A DNA stretch of 64,000 nucleotides from Hymenobacter siberiensis (GTDB lineage: Bacteria; Bacteroidota; Bacteroidia; Cytophagales; Hymenobacteraceae): NCBI RefSeq assembly GCF_018967845.1, contig NZ_JAHLZZ010000001.1:1922001-1986000 (forward strand), written 5' to 3'. The notes under the pieces are model-generated. The model was not told the origin of the DNA and did no database searches. It saw only the letters and a list, made by a program, of their open reading frames with translations. This document shows, in pieces, positions 15,490 to 23,866 of this stretch; the stretch's first letter is position 1; each line of letters opens with the position of its first letter. A program made the position numbers and the translations under genes.

Positions 15490-17961
15490 ATGTCCTCTCT
15501 CAAAAAATACCGCCCTTTCGCTTCTTTATTGCCGCTTCTGGCGCTGCTTGGCTGCTCCGGCAACCCCAGCACCCAGGCCGCGCCCGAAGCGCCCGGCGTG
15601 CTGCCCGGCCCCATCGCCGGCACCATCCAAACGCTACTTTCCAACGGTTGGAAACTCAGCCCCGCCGGCACCACCACACCCCTCGGCGACCTCCCCCTGA
15701 GCCTGCAAACCAGCCCCGACGGCCGCCTGGCCGCCGTGACCAATGCCGGCTGGGGCGAAAACTCGGTGCAGCTCCTCGATGCCGCCACCGGCCAGGTGCT
15801 CGATACCCGCGTGGTGCCGGCCGCCTGGGCCGGCCTGGCTTTCGCGCCCGATGGCCGCACGCTCTACGCTTCCGGCGGGCAGTACAATCGCATTCACTGC
15901 TTCCGGATTGAAGGCCGGAAGCTGCTGCCCGACAGTGCTTTTGTGCTGGGTGCAAAGTGGCCCAAGCAGAAAATCGGTGTGGCCGGCCTCGCCGTCGATG
16001 GCCGCCGCAACGTGCTCTACGCCGTGACGCGGGAGGACAACTCGCTCTACACTTTTGACCTGAAAACGCGCCGCATCCTGCGCACCCTCCGGCTGCCCGC
16101 CGAGGCTTACGGCACCCTGCTCAGCCCCGATGGCGCCCGGCTTTACATCACGCTCTGGGGCGGCCACGCGGTGGCAGTTTATGATGTGGAAAAGCAGCAG
16201 CTGCTGGCTTCGATTCCCGTCGAAAGCCACCCCAACGACCTGGTGCTGACCCGCGATGGCCGCCGCCTGTTCGTGGCCAATGCCAACAGCAACTCGGTTT
16301 CGGTCATTGATACCCGCCTCGGCCAGGTCACCGAAACGCTGAATACGGCCCTGTTTCCCGCCTCGCCCGCCGGCAGCACCCCCGATGGACTGGCTCTGAA
16401 CGCCGATGACAGCCAGCTGTTTATCGCCAACGCCGACAACAATTGCCTGGCCGTGTTCGACGTGCGCGAGGCCCGCGCCAGTCGGCCGCTCGGCTTCATC
16501 CCCACCGGCTGGTACCCCACGGCGGTGGCCGTGGCCGGCAATCAACTGCTGATTGCCAACGGCAAAGGCAGCACTTCCAAACCCAACCCCAACGGCCCCA
16601 ACCCGGTGCGCGACGACGGCGAAAAAGGCAAAGGCTACATCGGCGGGCTACTGCTGGGCTCGCTCTCGCGCCTGCCCGTGCCCGACGAAAAAGCCCTGGC
16701 CGCGTTCTCGGCCCAGGTGTATGCCAACACGCCCTTCACCAAAGCCCGCGAGGCTGCGCCCGAAGTGCCCGCCGGCAGCCCCGTGCCCCGCCGCGTGGGC
16801 GAGGCCTCGCCCATCAAACACGTCTTCTACATTATCAAGGAAAACCGCACCTATGACCAAGTACTGGGCGATTTGCCGGCTGGTAACGGCGATGCCAGCC
16901 TCTGCCTCTTCCCCGACAAGGTGACGCCCAACCACCACGCCCTCACCCGGGAGTTTGTGCTGCTCGATAATTTCTATGTGGATGCCGAAGTGAGCGCCGA
17001 CGGCCACAACTGGAGCACAGCCGCCTACGCCACCGATTTCGTGGAAAAAAGCTGGCCCGGCAACTACAGCGGCCGGGGCGGCGAGTATGATTTCGAGGGC
17101 AAGCGCGGCGAAGTAGCCGAGCCCAAGGACGGTTTCCTGTGGGACTACTGCCGCCGCGCCGGCCGCAGCTACCGCAGCTATGGCGAGTTCGTGTACAAGG
17201 GCAAAGCCAGCGTGCCGGCCATCGAAGGCCACTTTTGCGAACCCTACGCCGGCTTCGACCTGCACGTGCGGGACGTGGACCGGGAGCGCATCTGGGAGCA
17301 GGATTTCGACCGCCTCGTGGCCGCCAACCAGCTGCCCGACCTCAGCATCATCCGCCTGCCCAACGACCACACCTACGGCGCCCGCAAAGGCGAGCTCAGC
17401 CCGCTGAGCTACGCCGCCGACAACGACCTGGCCCTAGGCCGCCTGATTGAGCACCTCTCGCAAAGCGCCGTCTGGAAAGAATCGGTGGTGATGGTGGTGG
17501 AAGACGACGCCCAGAACGGCCCCGACCACGTCGATGCGCACCGCTCCACGGCCTACCTCGTGGGGCCGTACGTCCGCCGCCACGCCGTGGTGCACACCGC
17601 CTACACCACGTCTGGCATGCTGCGCACGCTGGAACTCATTCTCGGCCTGCCGCCCATGAGCCAGTACGATGCCGCCGCCCCGCCGCTCTGGGCCTGCTTC
17701 ACCGCGAAGCCCGATTTCAAGCCCTACATCCTGCGCCCCGCTACCACCCCGCAGGACGTGCGCAACACCGCCTTCAACGCCCCCGCCCGGCGCTCCCTCA
17801 AGTTCGACATGAGCCGCGAAGACGCCGCGCCCGACCTGGCTTTCAACGAGAATATCTGGCAGGCCATTCGGGGCGAGCACAGCCACATGCCCGCCCCGCG
17901 CCGCAGCGCCGCCGTGCGCGAAGCCAAAACGAAACACGAGGCGAAAGAGGAAGAGGATTGA
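15490..17961 (+). CDS. YncE-like beta-propeller fused to alkaline phosphatase-family phosphoesterase
   Basis: An 823-residue lipoprotein: signal MSSLKKYRPFASLLPLLALLGC with a lipobox LLGC. Residues about 60-400 are a YVTN/YncE propeller (LFVANANSNSVSVIDTR, LFIANADNNCLAVFD). Residues about 430-760 are a phosphoesterase domain (PF04185-like): HVFYIIKENRTYDQVLGD, a nucleophile region, NDHTYGARKG and EDDAQNGPDHVDAHRS, with the metal-binding Asp/His residues present. This fusion is common in Bacteroidota. The substrate, perhaps phospholipid or phosphonate, is unknown. It ends next to a nested palindromic repeat. Confidence 0.85.
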   Translation: MSSLKKYRPFASLLPLLALLGCSGNPSTQAAPEAPGVLPGPIAGTIQTLLSNGWKLSPAGTTTPLGDLPLSLQTSPDGRLAAVTNAGWGENSVQLLDAATGQVLDTRVVPAAWAGLAFAPDGRTLYASGGQYNRIHCFRIEGRKLLPDSAFVLGAKWPKQKIGVAGLAVDGRRNVLYAVTREDNSLYTFDLKTRRILRTLRLPAEAYGTLLSPDGARLYITLWGGHAVAVYDVEKQQLLASIPVESHPNDLVLTRDGRRLFVANANSNSVSVIDTRLGQVTETLNTALFPASPAGSTPDGLALNADDSQLFIANADNNCLAVFDVREARASRPLGFIPTGWYPTAVAVAGNQLLIANGKGSTSKPNPNGPNPVRDDGEKGKGYIGGLLLGSLSRLPVPDEKALAAFSAQVYANTPFTKAREAAPEVPAGSPVPRRVGEASPIKHVFYIIKENRTYDQVLGDLPAGNGDASLCLFPDKVTPNHHALTREFVLLDNFYVDAEVSADGHNWSTAAYATDFVEKSWPGNYSGRGGEYDFEGKRGEVAEPKDGFLWDYCRRAGRSYRSYGEFVYKGKASVPAIEGHFCEPYAGFDLHVRDVDRERIWEQDFDRLVAANQLPDLSIIRLPNDHTYGARKGELSPLSYAADNDLALGRLIEHLSQSAVWKESVVMVVEDDAQNGPDHVDAHRSTAYLVGPYVRRHAVVHTAYTTSGMLRTLELILGLPPMSQYDAAAPPLWACFTAKPDFKPYILRPATTPQDVRNTAFNAPARRSLKFDMSREDAAPDLAFNENIWQAIRGEHSHMPAPRRSAAVREAKTKHEAKEEED

Positions 17962-17971
17962 ATGAACAAAA

Positions 17972-18135
17972 ACTCCCCTCCTTACCAAGGAGGGGATATT
18001 TTTGCGTAGCGAAAATTGGGGTGGTTGTTGGCGTTGGATAATCCCGAACGAAAGCCTGACGATGCTGTTCAACGCCAACAACCACCCCCGTTTCAGCTAA
18101 AGCTGAAACATCCCCTCCTTGGTAAGGAGGGGAGT
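17972..18135. repeat. Nested palindromic repeat, ACTCCCCTCCTTACC type
   Basis: Perfect 26-bp outer arms (17972-17997 and 18110-18135) enclose inner arms GGTGGTTGTTGGCGTTG (18020-18036) and its complement (18070-18086). Each outer arm is itself a small hairpin (CCCCTCCTTACCAAGGAGGGG). It fills most of the gap between two genes on the same strand. Confidence 0.85.
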
Positions 18136-18157
18136 TGACCGCCAACGTTCCGCTCCT

Positions 18158-18823
18158 ATGCAGCTCAAACCCCTCTTCACCTTCCTCTCCGCCCTCACCA
18201 AACACAACGACCGGCCCTGGTTCCAGGAGCGCAAGCCCACCTACGACCAGCTCCGCAAGCAGTTTGAGGAAGACGCCGAATTCTGGTTTCAGGAGCTGGC
18301 CCGGCTCGACCCGGGAATAGCCGGGCCGGCCGGCCGCAAAAGCATCTTCCGCATCTACCGCGATGTGCGCTTCAGCAACAACAAGGACCCGTACAAAACG
18401 CACTTTTCGGCTTACTTCACTGCCAGTGGCAAGGATATTGAAACGCCGGGCTATTACGTGCAGATTGGCCCGAATGGCAATACACTCATCGGCGGCGGCT
18501 TCTACCAGCCCGATAAAACCCAGCTGGCCGCCATCCGCCAGGAAATCGACTACAGCGCCGAGGAGCTAAAAGCCATTCTGAACGCGCCCGATTTCCGGCG
18601 CTACTTCGGCATCATGAGCGGCGACAGGCTCAAAAAATCTCCCGCCGCCTACTCTGTCGACCATCCCGAAATCGAGCTGCTCAAGCACAAAAGCTTCACC
18701 GCCACGCATCAGATGGCCGATGAGGCCGTGCTGAGCCACGCCGATTTCCGCGCCCACGTAGCGGAGGTTTTTGCGGCGATGGTGCCATTCTGCCAGTTTT
18801 TGCGCGGGGCGATAGCGAAGTAG
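18158..18823 (+). CDS. DUF2461 family protein
   Basis: A 221-residue soluble protein of the DUF2461 (TIGR02453) family. Typical features are the N-terminal FTFLSALTKHNDRPWFQERK, SIFRIYRDVRFSNNKDPYKTH and the GYYVQIGPNGNTLIGGGFY strand pair, followed by IRQEID. The family is widespread in bacteria and fungi and its biochemical role is unknown. ATG 18158 is chosen because it starts at the conserved N-terminus and lies just after the palindromic repeat; the earlier ATG 18119 would be inside the repeat. Confidence 0.85.
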   Translation: MQLKPLFTFLSALTKHNDRPWFQERKPTYDQLRKQFEEDAEFWFQELARLDPGIAGPAGRKSIFRIYRDVRFSNNKDPYKTHFSAYFTASGKDIETPGYYVQIGPNGNTLIGGGFYQPDKTQLAAIRQEIDYSAEELKAILNAPDFRRYFGIMSGDRLKKSPAAYSVDHPEIELLKHKSFTATHQMADEAVLSHADFRAHVAEVFAAMVPFCQFLRGAIAK

Positions 18824-18985
18824 CGTGAGCTTGTAGGCGTCCTCTCAGAAAGTGGAAATACAGCGCGTTAAGACACGGAGAGTGGCTGCTGAGCCAGTGA
18901 TTTTACGTGCTGTGAAACGACTATTCGCAACATATGAAAGCGCCTTCTTTGCTCATTTAAATCACCGTTTCATTGAACGAAAGGT

Positions 18986-19465
18986 CTAGCCTTTTCGGGC
19001 TGGTAAGTCCGACTCGCCAGTGGTTTGGTTGTGCTGCACCATGTCCCGAAGTTGGCCCTCGGCAGAGCGTTGCGCCTGTGGAGTAAACGCGGCGGGGTAT
19101 TGGCCTAGGAAGTGCCGCAGCTGAGCCAAGAGTGGGGATACCGAGCGGGCACTGGAAAACACCAGCTGGTAGCGATAGCGAAACACGACATTGTACCCGG
19201 CATGAGCGGAGTTCAAGCCAAACTTATAGATGCCAATTTCGGGCGATTTGGCACTCCCCAAAAAGGGCACTTGGAAAAGGGCTTTCCCATCGGTTGCCTT
19301 GTCCGCTTCGTGGGTGAACAACAGAAACCGCAGCATTTCGCGGTCGAGGCGCGTTTGCTTAGTGGCGGGGACCGTGCGCGTGATGACGGACTTCACTTGG
19401 ATGACTTGGCCTGCCACGTCGACCGTCGTTAGGCACCATAGCGCTAAAAAGAGAATGATTTTCAT
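18986..19465 (-). CDS. Hypothetical secreted protein
   Basis: With the start at ATG 19465 (MKIILFLALWCLTTVDVAGQ) this is a 159-residue exported protein; the upstream ATG at 19534 would disrupt the signal peptide. The mature part has no motif I recognise. It contains an R-Y-R-Y-Q-L-V-F strand and is rich in Ser, Ala and Gln near the end. GC content is lower than in the flanking genes. The second copy of a 97-bp repeat begins 64 bases upstream of the start codon. No function is proposed. Confidence 0.5.
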   Translation of the reverse strand: MKIILFLALWCLTTVDVAGQVIQVKSVITRTVPATKQTRLDREMLRFLLFTHEADKATDGKALFQVPFLGSAKSPEIGIYKFGLNSAHAGYNVVFRYRYQLVFSSARSVSPLLAQLRHFLGQYPAAFTPQAQRSAEGQLRDMVQHNQTTGESDLPARKG

Positions 19466-19528
19466 ACGATTCAGCCAGAAGCAAATTAACCCTCCTTTCA
19501 ATGAACAGTAGAAACTGGCTCGGTTGAT

Positions 19529-19625
19529 GGTCAAATGGCCCTTACAGCGCGGGGTGAGTTTAAGAAATCCGTCTACGAATCAACGTTTACGAAATGCACG
19601 AAAGGGATGAGTTTCGTAAACGCCC
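19529..19625 (-). repeat. 97-bp interspersed repeat, copy 2
   Basis: Reverse complement of 7808-7904 with about four differences over 97 bases. It lies between the divergent-side start of the 18986-19465 gene and the stop codon of the DUF6702 gene. Confidence 0.8.
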
Positions 19626-19662
19626 AAAGGTGCGGGGACGCGGACTAAAAGGCCACGCTACG

Positions 19663-20166
19663 CTACCACGCCAGGGTTTCCTCCTCGTGGCCGGCGCGGA
19701 ACAGCGCACTTTGCTTCTTGCCGTTGGCCTCGATGTTCACGATGTTCATCTGGTCGGCAAAGGTGTCGAGGAGCACGGCCTGGCGCAGCTTCACGGCCGT
19801 GACCGGACCGGGCAGGGGCACTTTGCAGTAGAACCAGCAGCCGTCGTTTTCGGCCTGCATGCCCAGCACTTGCAGCAGCAGCGGCTTGCCCGTCACCACG
19901 CTCACTTGCAGGGTGCGCTGGAAGTAGGCCGTGGCCAGCACCAGCGGGCGCGGCCCGGCATCGGTGAGGTTCACGCGCATGGGCTGGCCCTGCGAAAGCG
20001 CCTTCTCGAAGTCATCGACGAAGACTTTAACCGAAATTTCCAGCTGCTTTTTGGCCGCGTTGTAGCGCAGCTCCGTGATGGTGGAGTGGTAGGCGTGGAA
20101 CGCCGGCGCGGCCCCGGCCAGCGGAAACAGCAGCAGTAAGGCGGCAACAAAGGGGAGCAGGCGCAT
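19663..20166 (-). CDS. DUF6702 family secreted protein
   Basis: A 167-residue protein with signal peptide MRLLPFVAALLLLFPLAGAAPA. The mature start FHAYHSTITELRYNAAKKQLEISVKVFVDDFEKAL matches the DUF6702 family of Bacteroidota, where proteins carry an HxYHxSxxE-like opening and are often encoded beside M1 peptidases or TonB components. The function is unknown. It follows rseP on the minus strand with a GTCATGC-type palindrome in the 173-base gap. Confidence 0.75.
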   Translation of the reverse strand: MRLLPFVAALLLLFPLAGAAPAFHAYHSTITELRYNAAKKQLEISVKVFVDDFEKALSQGQPMRVNLTDAGPRPLVLATAYFQRTLQVSVVTGKPLLLQVLGMQAENDGCWFYCKVPLPGPVTAVKLRQAVLLDTFADQMNIVNIEANGKKQSALFRAGHEEETLAW

Positions 20167-20205
20167 GGGAAAGCGTTGGTTTGGGGCGAATGCAAACGAA
20201 AAAGG

Positions 20206-20316
20206 AACGTCATGCTGAGCGCAGCCGAAGCATCTCGCGTGCCATAGTAACTCAATCGTTGGACGAGGGGATTACTACCACACGCGAGATGCTTCGACTG
20301 CGCTCAGCATGACGTT
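20206..20316. repeat. GTCATGC-type palindromic repeat (copy 2)
   Basis: Starts AACGTCATGCTGAGCGCAGC and ends with the near complement GCGCTCAGCATGACGTT; the inner arms read GAAGCATCTCGCGTG and CACGCGAGATGCTTC. It lies between rseP and the DUF6702 gene. Confidence 0.85.
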
Positions 20317-20339
20317 CTTCTGTGGTGGTTCGGTTCCGC

Positions 20340-21686
20340 TTAGTGGAACAGCTTCATCACCTGCTTAAACACAATTACATACGCCATCAGGGCCAGAATC
20401 ATCACCGTGCCCACGCGCTGGGCACCTTCCAGAAACTTGTCCGACGGCTTGCGGCGCAGAATCATCTCGTAGAGCAGGAACACGACGTGGCCGCCATCGA
20501 GGGCCGGAATGGGCAGCAGGTTCATGAAAGCCAGCACCATGCTCAGGCCGCCGGCCAGGCCCCAGAAGTGCTGCCAGTCCCAGATGCCGCCGAACTGCTG
20601 CGCAATCTCCACCGGTCCGCCCAGGCTTTCCGAGGCCGAAGCCTCGCCCTTGAAAATCTTGCCGAAGGCGCGGGCCTGCAAGCCAATTACCCCGAAGGCC
20701 TTGCTCACGCCCTGCGGAATGGACTCGGCCAGCGTGTACTGGCGGGTGCCGAGCTGCAGGGTCGATTTGCGCTCGAAACCGATGCGGCCCGAGCTAGTGA
20801 CCGGAATGTTGAGCGTGAGGGGCTGGCCGCCGCGCTCCACCAGCACGGGCACGGTTTTGTCCTTATTGGCCAGCAGGGTGGCTTGCAGCTCGTCGAAAAA
20901 CTGCACCGGCTGGCCGGCCACATTCGTAATCACGTCGCCCACCTGCAGGCCGGCTTTGGCGGCGTTGCCGCCGGGCGTCACGCGGTCCACGGCGAAAGTT
21001 TCGCGGGGGCGCACCAGCAGGCTGTCGGCACTTTGCTTGCCGAATTTATCGAGGAAGTTTTTTGGGATTTTGATGTCGGCCAGCTGGCCGTTGCGCTCCA
21101 CGGTGTAGTAGGAGTTGTCGCCCATAATCACCTCGGGCTTGTACACATCGTCGAACTCATCAAACGGCCGGCCGTTGATTTTTACGATTTTATCGCCGGT
21201 GCGGAAGCCGATTTCGCGGCCCAGGCCGTTGGGCAGGATGCCGTAGCGGGCCTCCGAAGCCGGCAGGAACGTGTCGCCGTAGTGCGCCGTCATCGCCGTG
21301 AAGATGATGATACCCAGAATCACGTTCATGATGATGCCGCCGAGCATCACCAGCAGGCGCTGCCAGGCGGGCTTGCCCCGGAACTCGTCGGGCTGCGGCG
21401 GGCCAGCCAGGGCCGAGGCGTCCTGCGTCTCGTCAATCATGCCGTGAATCTGCACGTAGCCGCCCAGCGGGAACCAGCCAATGCCGTACTCCGTCTCGCC
21501 AATCTTCTTTTTGACCAGCGCGAAGTTGGCCACGTTGGGCATCGGAAACAGGAAGTCGAAGAAGATGTAGAACTTATCGACCCGGATTTTAAAGAGCTTG
21601 GCGAAGGCGAAATGGCCGAATTCGTGCAAGCCAACGAGGATAGAAAGGGCCAGCACAAGCTGGCCAATCATGGTGAGGATAGCCAA
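20340..21686 (-). CDS. rseP: RIP site-2 metalloprotease RseP
   Basis: RseP cleaves membrane-embedded anti-sigma factors and signal-peptide remnants within the inner membrane. The zinc motif HEFGH is at residues 21-25 in the first helix, and the second zinc-binding motif appears as LLPIPALDGGHVVF near the C-terminus. Two PDZ domains (about 120-200 and 210-285) lie between, with GFRTGDKIVKING and GLQVGDVITNVAG as the carboxylate-binding loops. The 448-residue length is normal. It follows dxr on the same strand, as in many Bacteroidota, with a palindromic repeat in the 153-base gap. Confidence 0.95.
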   Translation of the reverse strand: MAILTMIGQLVLALSILVGLHEFGHFAFAKLFKIRVDKFYIFFDFLFPMPNVANFALVKKKIGETEYGIGWFPLGGYVQIHGMIDETQDASALAGPPQPDEFRGKPAWQRLLVMLGGIIMNVILGIIIFTAMTAHYGDTFLPASEARYGILPNGLGREIGFRTGDKIVKINGRPFDEFDDVYKPEVIMGDNSYYTVERNGQLADIKIPKNFLDKFGKQSADSLLVRPRETFAVDRVTPGGNAAKAGLQVGDVITNVAGQPVQFFDELQATLLANKDKTVPVLVERGGQPLTLNIPVTSSGRIGFERKSTLQLGTRQYTLAESIPQGVSKAFGVIGLQARAFGKIFKGEASASESLGGPVEIAQQFGGIWDWQHFWGLAGGLSMVLAFMNLLPIPALDGGHVVFLLYEMILRRKPSDKFLEGAQRVGTVMILALMAYVIVFKQVMKLFH

Positions 21687-21728
21687 GGGAAACGAACTAG
21701 ATAAGGAGAAGTTGAGAAAGAATTAAGT

Positions 21729-21826
21729 ACGTCATGCAGAGCGCAGCGAAGCATCTTGCCCGCCACAACTAATCAAAGCGTTTCAACGAAGCGGGCAAGA
21801 TGCTTCGCTGCGCTCTGCATGACGTT
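21729..21826. repeat. GTCATGC-type palindromic repeat (copy 3)
   Basis: Starts ACGTCATGCAGAGCGCAGCG and ends GCTCTGCATGACGT. The inner arms GAAGCATCTTGCCCGC and GCGGGCAAGATGCTTC differ from the other copies but pair with each other, showing compensatory change. It separates dxr from rseP. Confidence 0.85.
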
Positions 21827-21839
21827 CTGGCCGGTGACG

Positions 21840-23006
21840 TTAGACCAGGGTTTCGGCCAGCCGCCGCGTTTCCGCGTCAGTCGCCACCAGGTCAGCTAAT
21901 ATTGGCTCTGCAAGGTACGATACCCGCGCCAGGCACTCGGCCACGAGGTCTGACATCTGGCGGAAGCCGACCTGCTCCCGCAAAAATGCGGCCACGGCCA
22001 CTTCGTTGGCCGCGTTGAGGATGCAGGGCGCGTTGCCGCCGCGCCGCATGGCCCCGAAAGCCAGCTCTAAGTTGGGAAACGCGGCCCGGTCGGGCGCTTC
22101 GAAGGTGAGCGTGGGATAGTCGAGGAAGGAGAAGCGCGGGAATGTGTTTGCCAACCGCTGCGGGTAGCCCAGCGCGTACTGGATGGGCAGCTTCATATCG
22201 GGTAGGCCCAGCTGGGCTTTCAGCGAGCCATCCTCGAACTGCACCAGCGAGTGCACGATGCTTTGGGGGTGCACCACCACGTCAATCTGCTCATTGCTAA
22301 GGCCAAACAGCCACTTGGCTTCAATGACTTCGAGGCCCTTGTTCATGAGCGAGGCCGAGTCGATGGTGATTTTGGCCCCCATGTCCCAGTTGGGGTGTTT
22401 CAGGGCCTGGGCCTTGGTCACGGCCTCCATCTGCTGGGCGGTGCGGCCCCGGAAGGGCCCGCCCGAGGCTGTGAGGATGATTTTCTCGATGGGATTGGCT
22501 TCCTCGCCCACCAGGCACTGGAAAATGGCCGAATGCTCGGAATCGACGGGCAACAGGCGCACGTTGTGCTGCTTGATGAGACTGGTAATCAGTTCGCCGG
22601 CCACTACCAGCGTTTCCTTGTTGGCGAGGGCAATATCCTTGCCCGCCCGGATGGCGGCCACCGTGGGCAGCAGCCCGGCGTAGCCCATGAGGGCGGTGAG
22701 CACGATGTCGATTTCGGGGCGCGTTACCACTTCGGCCAGGGCGGCGGTGCCGGCCAGGACTTCGGTTTCGGGCTGGTCGGCCAGGGCCTCTTTCAGGATG
22801 TGATACAGGCTTTCATCACCGATAACCACAGCGGCGGGCCGAAACTCGCGGGCCTGCCGGGCCAGCAGCTCCCATTGTCGTTGCGCGCTCAGCACCGCCA
22901 CCCGGAACCGGCCCGGCTGCTGCCGCACCACTTCCAGCGCCTGCGTGCCAATAGAACCCGTTGCGCCGAGCAGGGCCAGCGTTTTTACCTTTATTTCTTC
23001 AACCAT
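21840..23006 (-). CDS. dxr: 1-deoxy-D-xylulose-5-phosphate reductoisomerase
   Basis: Dxr (EC 1.1.1.267) makes 2-C-methyl-D-erythritol 4-phosphate in the MEP isoprenoid pathway, using NADPH and a divalent metal. The 388-residue length is normal. The NADPH motif LALLGATGSIGTQALE is near residue 10; LANKETLVVAGE, PVDSEHSAIFQCL and LTASGGPFRG follow, then WDMGAKITIDSASLMNKGLE and the VHPQSIVHSLVQF active-site loop. The start is placed at ATG 23006, 25 bases downstream of a TACTTTTG promoter box; the ORF start at 23033 overlaps that box. Fosmidomycin-type inhibitors target this enzyme in other bacteria. Confidence 0.95.
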   Translation of the reverse strand: MVEEIKVKTLALLGATGSIGTQALEVVRQQPGRFRVAVLSAQRQWELLARQAREFRPAAVVIGDESLYHILKEALADQPETEVLAGTAALAEVVTRPEIDIVLTALMGYAGLLPTVAAIRAGKDIALANKETLVVAGELITSLIKQHNVRLLPVDSEHSAIFQCLVGEEANPIEKIILTASGGPFRGRTAQQMEAVTKAQALKHPNWDMGAKITIDSASLMNKGLEVIEAKWLFGLSNEQIDVVVHPQSIVHSLVQFEDGSLKAQLGLPDMKLPIQYALGYPQRLANTFPRFSFLDYPTLTFEAPDRAAFPNLELAFGAMRRGGNAPCILNAANEVAVAAFLREQVGFRQMSDLVAECLARVSYLAEPILADLVATDAETRRLAETLV

Positions 23007-23030
23007 AATGATGCAAACACGGAAACGGGG

Positions 23031-23038
23031 CAAAAGTA
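23031..23038 (-). promoter_or_regulatory. Bacteroidota -7 promoter box TACTTTTG for dxr
   Basis: A perfect TAnnTTTG on the minus strand. A TTG lies 15 bases upstream, somewhat closer than the usual -33 spacing. The predicted transcript start is near 23024, giving a short leader to ATG 23006. Confidence 0.55.
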
Positions 23039-23059
23039 CACCGTCCCCGCGCTCAAGGG

Positions 23060-23725
23060 CTACACCCGCTTGAGCGCGGCGGTCACAAACTGGTCAACCA
23101 CATCGGCGATGCCCTGCACTTCGGCCACCACGGGCTCGGTGAGCTGGGCGGGGCCGCCGGGGGGCGTGGTGCGCTCGGCCAGGGCGCTAAGGCGGCCCAA
23201 CTGCCCGCCAATGGCGCGGTACACGGGGTCCCAGAGCACGGCGGTGCGGTCGGCGTGCGCGTCCAGGGTGCGGCGCAACTCCAGCAGGCGCATCACCAGG
23301 ATGGCCAGGGTGGCCCGCTCGATAGGTGCAAACTGCTGGGGCGGGCCATTGTACACGCACAGTGAGCCGAGGTTGTAGCCGTCGGGCGTGCGCAGTTTGT
23401 GGCCGGCATAAAAGCTCAGGCCCAGCTGCTGAAGCAGGGAAATGTCGACGCCCGGCGCACTCTTTTGGTTGAGGTCTTCGAACACGGCCGTGTCGTGTTG
23501 CAGAATGGTGGCCGAGTACAGGCTTTGCTCGCGGGGGATGCGCTCGATGGGCACGGGCAGGTTGTAGGGCGCTTTCACCAGCACCTGGTCTCTCGCCACG
23601 ATGGAGAGCATGGCGTTGGAAACGCCGAAGAGCCGGGCCGTGGCGGCTACCACGTCGTCGAAAATTGGTTCGCGGTGCGCGTCCAGCAGCTGGTAGCGGC
23701 AGGGCCTGGAGGTGGGCCGCGTCAT
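23060..23725 (-). CDS. GAF-domain protein
   Basis: A 221-residue soluble protein. Residues about 10-155 form a GAF domain: HREPIFDDVVAATARLFGVS, MLSIVARDQVLVKA, then REQSLYSATILQHDTAVFED and LSFYAGHKLRTPDGYNLGSL, similar to the FRMsr/GAF light- or ligand-sensing proteins used as stand-alone sensors. No output domain is present. The C-terminal 60 residues are helical. ATG 23725 is chosen because the longer frame has no GAF homology upstream. It is divergent from the flavoprotein gene at 23867, with a 141-base shared promoter region. Confidence 0.75.
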   Translation of the reverse strand: MTRPTSRPCRYQLLDAHREPIFDDVVAATARLFGVSNAMLSIVARDQVLVKAPYNLPVPIERIPREQSLYSATILQHDTAVFEDLNQKSAPGVDISLLQQLGLSFYAGHKLRTPDGYNLGSLCVYNGPPQQFAPIERATLAILVMRLLELRRTLDAHADRTAVLWDPVYRAIGGQLGRLSALAERTTPPGGPAQLTEPVVAEVQGIADVVDQFVTAALKRV

Positions 23726-23853
23726 CGGCCGGGAGCAGGATGTTCGGTAGAAGCAGTCAAGGCCAGGAAATGAAGTGTAGCTGAATGTACGCAAAGCCGC
23801 CGAAAATGTGGCCGGGCCACCCGCGCTTCGGCCCACTGCCCGGGCGCGGCTAC

Positions 23854-23861
23854 TACCTTTG
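23854..23861 (+). promoter_or_regulatory. -7 promoter box TACCTTTG with start codon at +1
   Basis: A perfect TAnnTTTG box. The GTG start codon of the following gene is five bases after the box, where transcription is expected to begin, so the mRNA may be leaderless. Confidence 0.5.
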
Positions 23862-23866
23862 GGCTC

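Noticed and set aside
17972..18135. CRISPR-like repeat array
   Set aside because: The repeats are nested inverted arms, not direct repeats with regular spacers, and no cas gene is near.
20322..21704. 460-codon open frame antisense to rseP
   Set aside because: rseP carries both protease motifs and PDZ domains; the antisense frame shows only shadow composition.
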